From Glycomyces sp. NRRL B-16210 (lineage in GTDB: Bacteria; Actinomycetota; Actinomycetes; Mycobacteriales; Micromonosporaceae): a stretch of 64,000 nucleotides of DNA. The translations under genes were made by a program, and so were the position numbers. The stretch spans positions 292,427 to 356,426 of the forward strand of contig NZ_JOGR01000006.1 of assembly GCF_000719515.1 (NCBI RefSeq). Direction: 5' to 3'. Below are positions 17,770 through 25,675 of this stretch, piece after piece; within the stretch, counting starts at the first letter, position 1; each line of letters opens with the position of its first letter. The notes below the pieces were generated by a model. That model had not been told where the DNA came from, did not search any database, and worked only from the letters and a program-made list of their open reading frames with translations.

Positions 17770-18778
17770 GGGCGCTCACCTCTTCGCGAACGGGCTCGGC
17801 CGCGGCCTCCTCCTCGTCGAGGTAGCCGTAGCGGCCGAGCAGGGGCCGGGTCAGGGTCGAGACCATCCGGCGGGTCCCGTCGGGCAGGTCCTCGGTCCAC
17901 GCCTCGTCGGGCCGGATCGGGATGCGCCCCACCGTGAAGCGCATCGGGTTCCCCGCCGCCGAGTGGCTGGGGCCGAGGTCGGCCCAGCCGTCGCCGAGGA
18001 AGTTCAGGTCGGACTCGACCAGGTCGAGCCCGCAGAAGCGCGCGAGCGAGGCGATCACCTTGCGCGGGCGCTGGATGATCCGCTCGTAGCGGACCCGGCG
18101 CACCGGGACGCCGCGGCGCGCCAGGAGGCTGAACGCGGCGTTCTGCGCGTTCCACAGCAGCGCGGCCTTCGCGGGGGAGTAGCGGGTCATCTGGTCGCCG
18201 GTGGGCGACTCGGGGCGGCGCACCTGCTTGGTCCACGAGTAGGCCACCCCGCGCGAGTCGCGCACGACGTGCAGGATCCGCAGGTCGATCTTGGGCGACC
18301 ACCGCAGGCAGTACGCGAGCGACGCGTGCTTGGAGGAGTCGACCACGACCTGCGCGCGCGTGTCCTTCGCGGCGGCGGTGTAGATCTTCTCGAAGTACTC
18401 GGCGTACTCGGTCACGAGCTGGTGCTGGGCCGGGGCGAGCCGCTTGGACGCGAGCGCGGGGATGTGCCTGGTGCGGTCCACGGTGGCCTTGAGCGCGCCG
18501 AGCCGCTGGAGGTCCACCTCCTCCCAGGACCCGAAGGCCCGCTGCCCGATCCGCTGCCAGAACTCGCAGTGCGAGAACGTCGCCCCGCACGCGCACATCT
18601 CGTTGCCGACCAGGTCCCGCTCCCACAGGTGGGTGATCTCGCCGAGCGGGACGACCCCCGGCAACTGGCCCAACAGCCGCTCCAGGAGCGTCGTGCCGCT
18701 GCGGCCCAGTCCTCCGATGAAGACCACCTTCACGCGGTTCTCGGACCGTTCGGCCGTATCGGCGATCTTGACGCTCAC
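17762..18778 (-). CDS. Sulfotransferase family protein
   Basis: A 338-residue PAPS-dependent sulfotransferase. The 5'-phosphosulfate loop is GGLGRSGTTLLERLLG (about 22-37) and the 3'-phosphate-binding stretch is LHVVRDSRGVAYSW. A CACGATFSHCEFW segment (about 62-74) has three cysteines, a pattern seen in actinobacterial relatives. GTG start with a GAGGGA site. It shares an operon with the GT2 gene, so the acceptor may be the same glycan. Some members of this fold act on lipids or small metabolites, so sulfation of polysaccharide is an inference. Confidence 0.88.
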   Translation of the reverse strand: MSVKIADTAERSENRVKVVFIGGLGRSGTTLLERLLGQLPGVVPLGEITHLWERDLVGNEMCACGATFSHCEFWQRIGQRAFGSWEEVDLQRLGALKATVDRTRHIPALASKRLAPAQHQLVTEYAEYFEKIYTAAAKDTRAQVVVDSSKHASLAYCLRWSPKIDLRILHVVRDSRGVAYSWTKQVRRPESPTGDQMTRYSPAKAALLWNAQNAAFSLLARRGVPVRRVRYERIIQRPRKVIASLARFCGLDLVESDLNFLGDGWADLGPSHSAAGNPMRFTVGRIPIRPDEAWTEDLPDGTRRMVSTLTRPLLGRYGYLDEEEAAAEPVREEVSARD

Positions 18779-18954
18779 TGGTTCCCTCGCTCACCCATGC
18801 ACTGTCGTTGCTGCCGCCGCACCGGGGGCCGCGCCCCTGGGGCGGCGCGGCCGTGCGGGAGGGGCGCTCGCCCCCGATGCCCCTATAACGACTCGGGGTG
18901 GGGTGGGGGACACGCCCTGCGCTGAAAATTCCCGGAAAAACGCCCGCCGACCTC

Positions 18955-18960
18955 TAGCGT
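18955..18960 (+). promoter_or_regulatory. -10 element of the WecG/TagA gene
   Basis: TAGCGT (TANNNT) ends 8 nt before the ATG at 18969, without a ribosome-binding site between. This gap (18779-18968) is divergent and must also contain the promoter of the sulfotransferase-GT2 operon. Confidence 0.45.
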
Positions 18961-18968
18961 CTGATGGC

Positions 18969-19811
18969 ATGGAGCGCTTGGGTCCTTCGTGCGAGAGCCG
19001 CGCCGGCGGCGCGCCCTCCTCCCCGCCCTCACCGCACGCCGGACGGGTGCGCCTGGGCGGCATCGGCATCGACCCGGTCACCGAGCGGGGCGCGGTACGG
19101 CGGGTCGTCGAGGCGCTCGAATCCGGGCGCGGCGGCCTCATCGTCACCCCCAACGTCGACATCCTCGCCGCCGTCAGGCGCAGCGAGGAGCTGCGCGCGA
19201 TCGTGCTGGACGCCGACCTCGTCGTCGCCGACGGCGCGCCCCTCGTGTGGGCCGCCAAGGCCGCCGGGACCCCCCTGCCCGAACGCGTCGCCGGCTCCGA
19301 CCTGGTCTGGAGCCTCTCGGCGGCGGCCTCCGAACGCGGCCTGCGCGTCGCCCTGCTCGGCGGCACCCCCGACGGCGCCGCGCGGCCGACCGAGCGCGCC
19401 GCCGACGTCCTCGAAGCGCGCTACCCCGGACTCAAGGTCGTCGGCGCCTGGTGCCCGCCCATGGGCTTCGACCGCGACGAGTCGCAATGGCGCGCGCTCG
19501 TCGAACGCGTCGAGACCGCCGCCCCCGACCTCGTGTACGTCGGCCTCGGCTTCCCGAAGCAGGAGCGCGTCATGGCGCGCCTGCGCGCGGTCGCCCCGCG
19601 CGCCTGGTTCCTCGGCTGCGGCGCCAGCGTCGACTTCATCGCCGGATACCGCCGCCGCGCACCGAAGTGGATGCAGCGCACCGGCACCGAATGGCTGTTC
19701 CGGATGCTCTCCGAACCGCGCCGCCTCGCCCGCCGCTACCTCAGGGACGACGTGCCCGAGGCCGTCCGGCTCCTCGCCGAGGCCGCACGGCACCGCCGGG
19801 CGCGGCGATGA
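18969..19811 (+). CDS. WecG/TagA/CpsF family glycosyltransferase
   Basis: A 280-residue GT26 enzyme. Family marks are TPNVDILAAVR (about 62-72), VVADGAPLVWAAK (about 86-98), GLGFPKQERV (about 196-205) and GCGASVDFIAGYRRRAPKWMQ (about 218-238). Relatives transfer ManNAc-type sugars to lipid-linked GlcNAc. It is the only plus-strand gene among the polysaccharide genes and converges on the methyltransferase. No priming phosphoglycosyl transferase lies in the window, so the lipid-linked first sugar must come from elsewhere. Confidence 0.92.
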   Translation: MERLGPSCESRAGGAPSSPPSPHAGRVRLGGIGIDPVTERGAVRRVVEALESGRGGLIVTPNVDILAAVRRSEELRAIVLDADLVVADGAPLVWAAKAAGTPLPERVAGSDLVWSLSAAASERGLRVALLGGTPDGAARPTERAADVLEARYPGLKVVGAWCPPMGFDRDESQWRALVERVETAAPDLVYVGLGFPKQERVMARLRAVAPRAWFLGCGASVDFIAGYRRRAPKWMQRTGTEWLFRMLSEPRRLARRYLRDDVPEAVRLLAEAARHRRARR

Positions 19812-19857
19812 CGCCCGAAAGGGAACGGCTCCCCGAAGCCGCCCCCGCCTTCACCCC

Positions 19858-20589
19858 TCAACGCCTCCGGGCAATGTAGACCACGTCGGTGGCCCACTTC
19901 GACATCGGCGAGGCCAGCGCCCCGTCGACCGCCTTCGAAAGCACACCCCACGGCCCGCGGTAGCAGCCCTGCGTGAACAGCGTGAACCCCTGCACGCCCA
20001 CCAGGTCGAACCCGTGGCGCGCGAACAGGTCCCGCATCTCCTCGTGCGAGAGCTCCTGGAACCACGTGCTCGTGTCCAGGCGCCCGAAGGTCCGCCGCAG
20101 GTGCCGCAGCGAGGTCGCGTTGCCGTGGTTCTCCACCAGCAGCAGCCCGGCCTCGGCGTCCGGCAGCGCCATCGACGCGAAGTCCATGAGCTGGTCCCGC
20201 AGGTGCACGTCCACGTTGAGTACGAACCGGAACGCGGTCACCAGCGCCGGGCGGCCCGGGTCGGTCTCCGGCACCGCCAGGCCCGGCTCGACCAGGTGCG
20301 CGTGGCCGGGCGTGCCCAGCTCGCGGCCCTTGCGGAGCATCGCCTCCGAGGTGTCGTATCCGTGCGAGACCGCCACCAGGCCCGCGAGCATCCGCGAGAC
20401 CCTCCCGGTGCCGCAGGCGAAGTCGTGATGCGTCGGCGGCCGCCCGAAGGCGTTCGGCACGAAACCGCGCAGCCAGCCGGCCTGGCGGTTGGAGACGATC
20501 GACGAGAACGTACCGGGCGCATACGTGCGCTCGGCGTACTTCTCTACCGCGGTCGGGTCCTGGAAGACCTCGGTGTAGTTGCTGGCCAC
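19858..20589 (-). CDS. SAM-dependent methyltransferase
   Basis: A 243-residue class I methyltransferase. The SAM-binding loop is HDFACGTGRVSRML (about 54-67), followed by GYDTSEAML with the ribose-binding Asp. The acceptor is not evident. GTG start with an AGGGGAAC site. It is the last gene of the wzz-to-methyltransferase operon, 25 nt from the flippase, so it may methylate a sugar of the exported glycan. Confidence 0.87.
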   Translation of the reverse strand: MASNYTEVFQDPTAVEKYAERTYAPGTFSSIVSNRQAGWLRGFVPNAFGRPPTHHDFACGTGRVSRMLAGLVAVSHGYDTSEAMLRKGRELGTPGHAHLVEPGLAVPETDPGRPALVTAFRFVLNVDVHLRDQLMDFASMALPDAEAGLLLVENHGNATSLRHLRRTFGRLDTSTWFQELSHEEMRDLFARHGFDLVGVQGFTLFTQGCYRGPWGVLSKAVDGALASPMSKWATDVVYIARRR

Positions 20590-20614
20590 GAAGTTCCCCT
20601 CAAAGTTCGGCGAG

Positions 20615-22075
20615 TCAGATTCCGGACCGGTAGCGCAGGAGCGCCACCGCCCACGCGAGGCCCGCGGCCGCGAGCGCGGCCGACGTCCACAGCGGGCCGA
20701 GCGGCACCGCCGTCAGCGGCAGGACCCCGAACACGAGGCCGGCCGCGAGCAGCGCCCGCCTCGTCAACGCCCCGAACGGGTGCAGGCCGAACGTGCGCCA
20801 CAATTGCGCGAGTGGAACCAAATTATTGACCAGAACGGCCGCCGACCACGCGATCGCCGCGCCGACGACACCCATAGTGGGGATCAACGCGAGGTTCAAC
20901 CCCACGTTGACCACGAGTGAAATCGAGACGTCGATCAACTGCCACGAGGTCTTCCCCGCCATCGACAGCATCGAGTCGACCACGCCGCACGCGGCGCTGA
21001 ACATCATGGCGGGCACCAGGATCCACACCACCGTGCGCGCCTCGGCCGTGGCGTACTCGCCGCCGAACAACCGCAGGTACCAATCCGCGAGCAGCCCCAC
21101 GCCGATGTACACCGGCCACGTCAGCGCCACGATCCACGCCGTCGACTCCTGGTAGAGCGCCCGCGCCGAGGCCGGCTGGCCCGCCGCCATCGCCGCCGCC
21201 GCGCGCGGCTGCACCGACTGCCCCACCGCGCCCGAGGCCATCTGCCCCACGATCACGAACCGCGTCGCCACCGTGTACACCGCCGCCGGACCGAGCCCGG
21301 CCAGCGCCGCGACCATGATGATGTCGAGCCGCTGGAGACCGAGCTGGGCGACCCCCGCGACCGCCCGCGGCGCGGTGAACCCCCAGAACGCCCGGGCCGA
21401 GACCCGGTCCGGGAAACCCGTCTCCGGCGGCGACGCGCGGTGCCTGCGCAGCAGGTACCAGCCCGCGGCCACCGCCGCCGGCAGGTACGGCAGCACCCAC
21501 GCGAACGTGATGAGCATCGCCGAAGCGTCGCCCAGCAGCGCGATCGCCCCGAGCCCGACGAGCTGCGCGACCGTGCGCCCCAGCTTGTCGATGACCACCG
21601 AGGGGCCCATGATCCGGTACCCGCGCGTGGCCGCCAGCAGCGCCTCCATCGCGACCGAGGCCGGCAGGAACAACGCGATGAGCTGCACCAGGTCCGGACG
21701 CGCGAACATCGGCGCCGCCACCAGCAGCGCCAGCGCCGCGACCAGGGACGCCACACCCGCGGGCCACAGCCCCAGCCGCAGGACCGACCCGACCGCCGCG
21801 TCCCGGCCGCCGTGGTGCAGCCGTGCCACCCAGTACACCAGCCCCGTCGGCGTCCCGAGCCGCGCGATCGCCGCCGCCAGCAGGAACACCGAGGTCGCCG
21901 CGAAGAACGCCCCCGCCTCCGCCGGCGACAGCGCCACCGCGGCCAGCCACGTGACCGCCAGGCCCCCGATCCCCGACACCGCCGCGCCGAGGAGGTTCGC
22001 CAGGCCCCCGCGGGCGGTCCCGCGCAGCTCCTCGCGTTCCTCGGCGACCGCGGCCGGCGCGGTCAGCGACGCCAA
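20615..22075 (-). CDS. Polysaccharide flippase (Wzx/MATE-like)
   Basis: A 486-residue membrane protein with about 12-14 helices, of the MOP/MATE flippase class that flips lipid-linked repeat units. The central VDSMLSMAGKTSWQLIDVS and the late NLALIPTMGVVGAAIAW segments fit this family. I choose the TTG at 22075 (GGGAG about 9 nt upstream), which overlaps the sulfotransferase stop by 13 bp; longer readings only run into the antisense of that gene. With the Wzy- and Wzz-like genes it makes a Wzx/Wzy-type export set. Confidence 0.9.
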   Translation of the reverse strand: MASLTAPAAVAEEREELRGTARGGLANLLGAAVSGIGGLAVTWLAAVALSPAEAGAFFAATSVFLLAAAIARLGTPTGLVYWVARLHHGGRDAAVGSVLRLGLWPAGVASLVAALALLVAAPMFARPDLVQLIALFLPASVAMEALLAATRGYRIMGPSVVIDKLGRTVAQLVGLGAIALLGDASAMLITFAWVLPYLPAAVAAGWYLLRRHRASPPETGFPDRVSARAFWGFTAPRAVAGVAQLGLQRLDIIMVAALAGLGPAAVYTVATRFVIVGQMASGAVGQSVQPRAAAAMAAGQPASARALYQESTAWIVALTWPVYIGVGLLADWYLRLFGGEYATAEARTVVWILVPAMMFSAACGVVDSMLSMAGKTSWQLIDVSISLVVNVGLNLALIPTMGVVGAAIAWSAAVLVNNLVPLAQLWRTFGLHPFGALTRRALLAAGLVFGVLPLTAVPLGPLWTSAALAAAGLAWAVALLRYRSGI

Positions 22076-22947
22076 CTCGGCACGCTCCCGAGCCAGTCCG
22101 CGAGCCGCTCGTCGTGCGTCTGGTAATGGTCGGTCAGCAGCGCCCGCAGCGAGTCCGACATCGGCGAGGGGCGCCCCCGCGCGTTGTGCCGCGCGAACGC
22201 GAACTCCCCGATCCACGGCAGCCCCAGGAACCTCAGGACCCGCTCGAACGCGTCCTCGGGCCGCGTGAAGAACTCCCCGGAGTCGAGCACCAGCACCCGG
22301 TCGCGCCCCACGTGCGCCGCGAGCGGCTCCAGGTAGTCCGCGTACTGCCCGCGGGCGGTGTACGCGTGGTGCTGGTGGTCGAAGCTGTACAGCTCCGGGT
22401 CGGCCCGGAGCCGCTCCTCGACCCCGTCGAGCCGCTCGGCCTCGGCCTCCACGGCCGCCTCGAAGTCCGCGATCGGCTCGAACCCGCGTGCGACCTCGTG
22501 CGCGTGGTGCGACCAGGCCCGCTCGACCGGATCGCGGACCAGCACGATCACCTTGACCCCCGGCAGGTCCCGCGCGAAGCGCTCGGCGGCCAGCGGGTGG
22601 TACAGGTAGTACGGGCTCGACTCGAACCCGACCGGCGCGAGCCCGGTGTGCTCGGCGATGCGCCGCGCGCCCGCCCGCGTCGGGAAGTGCCCGCGGTACC
22701 ACGCCGGGCCGCGTCCGTAGTTCGTGTCGAAGTAGTGCACGCCCTTGTGGAACACCGGTTTCAGGATCGCCGGGTGCTGCGCCAGGGCCCGGTACAGGGA
22801 CGTGGTGCCGCAGCGCTGGCCGCCGCAGATCAGCAGGCCCGGAAGGATCCGGGACGCGGCCGTCATGCGTCCGAACGTGCGCGACGAGTGGCCGACGGCG
22901 GCCTTGAGCTGACTGGGGATGCGCTCCCGCAGGGTTCGCTGGCTCAA
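22063..22947 (-). CDS. Sulfotransferase (heparan-type P-loop)
   Basis: A 294-residue enzyme with the PAPS-binding loop GGQRCGTTSLYRAL (about 42-55) and the 3'-phosphate site VLVRDPVERAWSHH (about 137-150). The FHKGVHYFD segment resembles the region that places the catalytic Lys in NDST/heparan-type sulfotransferases. It is embedded in the operon between the APH-like kinase and the flippase. Together with the gene at 17762 it makes two PAPS-dependent enzymes in one polysaccharide locus. Confidence 0.9.
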   Translation of the reverse strand: MSQRTLRERIPSQLKAAVGHSSRTFGRMTAASRILPGLLICGGQRCGTTSLYRALAQHPAILKPVFHKGVHYFDTNYGRGPAWYRGHFPTRAGARRIAEHTGLAPVGFESSPYYLYHPLAAERFARDLPGVKVIVLVRDPVERAWSHHAHEVARGFEPIADFEAAVEAEAERLDGVEERLRADPELYSFDHQHHAYTARGQYADYLEPLAAHVGRDRVLVLDSGEFFTRPEDAFERVLRFLGLPWIGEFAFARHNARGRPSPMSDSLRALLTDHYQTHDERLADWLGSVPSWRR

Positions 22948-22982
22948 CTGTTGCTCCTCAACCGATTCTCAACCGCTTCGTC

Positions 22983-24230
22983 TCAGTGCCTGCCGTCGGT
23001 GGTGCGCTGGCGCGCGATGTGGCGCAGCAGGGTCGGCAGCAGCCAGCGTCCGAGCGCCCCGAGCGCGGCGCCGGCCCGTTCGGCCTGGTCGCCCATGTAG
23101 CGGGCGGCGAGGTCCACGAGGTACAGCAGCGCGGTGGGCTCGGCCTCGGAGGGCGCGACGCCCATGGGGGCGAGCACGGACGGGGCGTCGGCGACGAGTC
23201 CGAGGACGGCGGTGGTCGGGTCGTCCCCTCTGGTGACGATGTCGTCCTGGAGCCGGTGGTGGGCGGCGTCGAAGCCGTAGGGCACGCCGGTCTCGAAGCG
23301 TTCGAGGTCCCACAGGTAGATGACCTCGGCGGTCTCGCGGGTGTTCCACGGGGACCAGTCGCCGTGCCAGGCGCCGAAGCGCAGCTCGGTGGCCCCGTAT
23401 CGGTCCAGGAGCGTCGACCCGGCGCTCAGGAGCGTGTCGGCGTCGGGTTCGGCGCGTTCGGCGAGGGCCTTGAGCCGGGCGCGCAGCCGCGCGGCGTAGT
23501 CGGATTCGCCCAGCGGGGAGCGGTTCGAGCCGCAGGCCCCGGCGAGTTCGCGCATCGCCGCGAGTCGGCGGGCGGGGCCGATGTCGGCGGGCGCGGTCCA
23601 CGCCGGGAGCGCGGAGGCGACCATGAGGTTGTTGCCGTTCCACTCGCCCGCGTGCAGGAGCTTCGGGACGCGCAGCAGCCGCAGGTCGCACATCTCGCTC
23701 AGGCGCCGGGTCGCGGCGGTCTCGGCGTCCACGAGCTCGCGGGTGAGCGGGTTGACCCCGAGTTTGGCGAACGCCACGGTGTTCGCGTCCCCGTCGAGGA
23801 TCTGGAGCACCGGTTTCCGGTTCGCCCTCGCGGGTCCGATGTGGATGCTCAGGTGCACTTCGTGGCCGAGCACGGAGGCCAGGTGGTCGTCGATGCCCTC
23901 GGCCCCGCCCACGGTGACGCGGTGCGGCAGCAGCAGCCGGTCGAGCCCGAGCCGCAGCGCCAGCACCGCGGCGTCGCGCTTGAGGCGCGCGCCGCGCGCG
24001 GCGGGCCTGGCGTAGCGCGTGAGGGCGGCCGCGGCGACCTTGCGGTCGGCGGCGGGGATGAGCACGCGCGGTTTGCGCCGCCCGGGCACCACGATGTACG
24101 GCCGGGCCGCCGCCTCGCGCTTCGACGCCGGCGCCCGCAGGCCGCCGCCCGGGTACAACTGCTCGACCACCTCGGCGAGGTAGGTCGCGCGCCTGCGCAG
24201 GTCGTCGGTGGTCTTGAGGGCTCGGCTCAT
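22983..24230 (-). CDS. Aminoglycoside phosphotransferase-like kinase
   Basis: A 415-residue protein whose C-terminal half has the APH/choline kinase fold: catalytic loop WHGDWSPWN (about 294-302) and metal-binding Asp in YLWDLERFETG (about 310-320). The N-terminal part (1-170) is less typical but contains an IHIGPARANRKPV segment that could be the start of the kinase lobe. Its ATG overlaps the Wzy-like stop, so it belongs to the polysaccharide operon. It may phosphorylate a sugar or alcohol precursor; substrate unknown. Confidence 0.8.
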   Translation of the reverse strand: MSRALKTTDDLRRRATYLAEVVEQLYPGGGLRAPASKREAAARPYIVVPGRRKPRVLIPAADRKVAAAALTRYARPAARGARLKRDAAVLALRLGLDRLLLPHRVTVGGAEGIDDHLASVLGHEVHLSIHIGPARANRKPVLQILDGDANTVAFAKLGVNPLTRELVDAETAATRRLSEMCDLRLLRVPKLLHAGEWNGNNLMVASALPAWTAPADIGPARRLAAMRELAGACGSNRSPLGESDYAARLRARLKALAERAEPDADTLLSAGSTLLDRYGATELRFGAWHGDWSPWNTRETAEVIYLWDLERFETGVPYGFDAAHHRLQDDIVTRGDDPTTAVLGLVADAPSVLAPMGVAPSEAEPTALLYLVDLAARYMGDQAERAGAALGALGRWLLPTLLRHIARQRTTDGRH

Positions 24231-25675
24231 CGGTTCTCCGTCTCTGTGCCGGTTGGAAGATCGGTTCGCGGATCAATGGCGGCCCGGGGTTCGGCGCCGC
24301 GCCGGGGCAGGGGCGCCCCGGCCTCGGGCGTCCGGTTGGCGGCGAGGAGCACATAGGAGAGGAGCGTGAGCAGGAGCGGCGTGACGAGGGCGTTGTAGTA
24401 GAACATCGACAGCAGCGAGAGGCCGACGACGGCGCTCCCGGCGATCCCGACCGGGCTGTGGTCGGAGCGGAAGCGCCACAGGACCGCCAGGGCGAATCCG
24501 AGGTAGGTCGCCGTCCCGGCGATGCCGTGGGCGAACAGCAGCTGCCACAGCTGCCCGTTCCCGCCGAGGGTCCTCCCGCCGCAGCGGGGGCATTCGGGGG
24601 TCGGCCCGACGGCGATCGAGTCGCCCGAGCCGAGGGTCTTCCTGGTGGAGCCGAAGCCGAGCACCGGCGAGTGCTCGACGACCAGTTCGGTGGCTCGCTC
24701 GGACGAGAACGCCCGGCCCTGGTCGGAGTGGCCGTTGTCCATGCGGGCCTGGACGACGGTGCCCAGCGGCGTGAGGACCACCAGCAGCACGACCGCGCAG
24801 CCGGCCCCGCCGAGCGCGAGCATCCCGGCCGGACGGCCGGAGACGAGCAGCCGCAGCGCCGCGAAGACGGCGATGGCCGCGAGCCCCAGCCACAGGCCGC
24901 GGTTCATCGAGTACACCGCCGGGACCAGAGCGACCGCGAGCAGCACGGCCGCGCCGACGCGCCACTTCGCCTTGACCGGGAAGCAGAACGCGGCCACGAC
25001 CAGCCACACCGCGGTGATCGCGAAGTTGTTGCCCCACGTGTTCGTGTAGCCCCAGGGCGCGGCCGGTCGCGGCGTCTCGTACCCGAGGAAGTCCATGGTC
25101 TGCGCGGCGGCCGGATGCACCAGCGACTGCACGAAGCCGTCCCTGGCGACCGCGTCGGGCAGCATGGCCTCCACCGGCGAGGTGTACTCGAAGTGCCCGG
25201 CGAAGGTCCCGAGGAGCCCGCCGAGGACCGTGACGACGAACAGCCACGCGAGCAGCCGCACGAGCCGCTCGCGGCGCAGCACCCCTTCGAGCACGAGGTT
25301 GTAGGCCCACAGGGCGATGAGCGTGCAGCAGCAGTAGAACCCGAGCCGGTAGGTCGCGCCCGGCAGGTTGCCCAGCCACGTTCCGGCGACCGTCCCCGGC
25401 GGGTCGACCCCGAGGTTCGCGAGGCTCAGGACGACGGCGAGGAGGAACAGCATCCACCAGCCGAATGCGGGCGGCACCGCGATGGAGCGCCTGCGCACGA
25501 GCTTGACGGCCGCGACGGCGGCCACGAACGGGATCGCCAGGACCCCGAGTCCGAGCGCCCACCACAGCGGATATGCCGCGAGCAGCCACGTCAGCGACGC
25601 GCCCTCGCGCGATCCGGCCTCCTCGGGGCCGCCTCGCCGCACCCCGGCCGATCGCGCGGCCGCGATGAGCGTCAT
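24227..25675 (-). CDS. O-antigen ligase/polymerase-like membrane protein (Wzy-type)
   Basis: A 482-residue protein with roughly 11-12 membrane helices and one large extracellular loop (about 300-375) containing ERATELVVEHSPVLGFGSTR, the arrangement of the Wzy_C/O-antigen ligase family. That loop has a CPRCGG pair of cysteines. Polymerases of this family join lipid-linked repeats outside the membrane. It overlaps both neighbours (Wzz-like upstream, kinase downstream) by 4 bp. Polymerase and ligase cannot be told apart from sequence alone. Confidence 0.85.
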   Translation of the reverse strand: MTLIAAARSAGVRRGGPEEAGSREGASLTWLLAAYPLWWALGLGVLAIPFVAAVAAVKLVRRRSIAVPPAFGWWMLFLLAVVLSLANLGVDPPGTVAGTWLGNLPGATYRLGFYCCCTLIALWAYNLVLEGVLRRERLVRLLAWLFVVTVLGGLLGTFAGHFEYTSPVEAMLPDAVARDGFVQSLVHPAAAQTMDFLGYETPRPAAPWGYTNTWGNNFAITAVWLVVAAFCFPVKAKWRVGAAVLLAVALVPAVYSMNRGLWLGLAAIAVFAALRLLVSGRPAGMLALGGAGCAVVLLVVLTPLGTVVQARMDNGHSDQGRAFSSERATELVVEHSPVLGFGSTRKTLGSGDSIAVGPTPECPRCGGRTLGGNGQLWQLLFAHGIAGTATYLGFALAVLWRFRSDHSPVGIAGSAVVGLSLLSMFYYNALVTPLLLTLLSYVLLAANRTPEAGAPLPRRGAEPRAAIDPRTDLPTGTETENR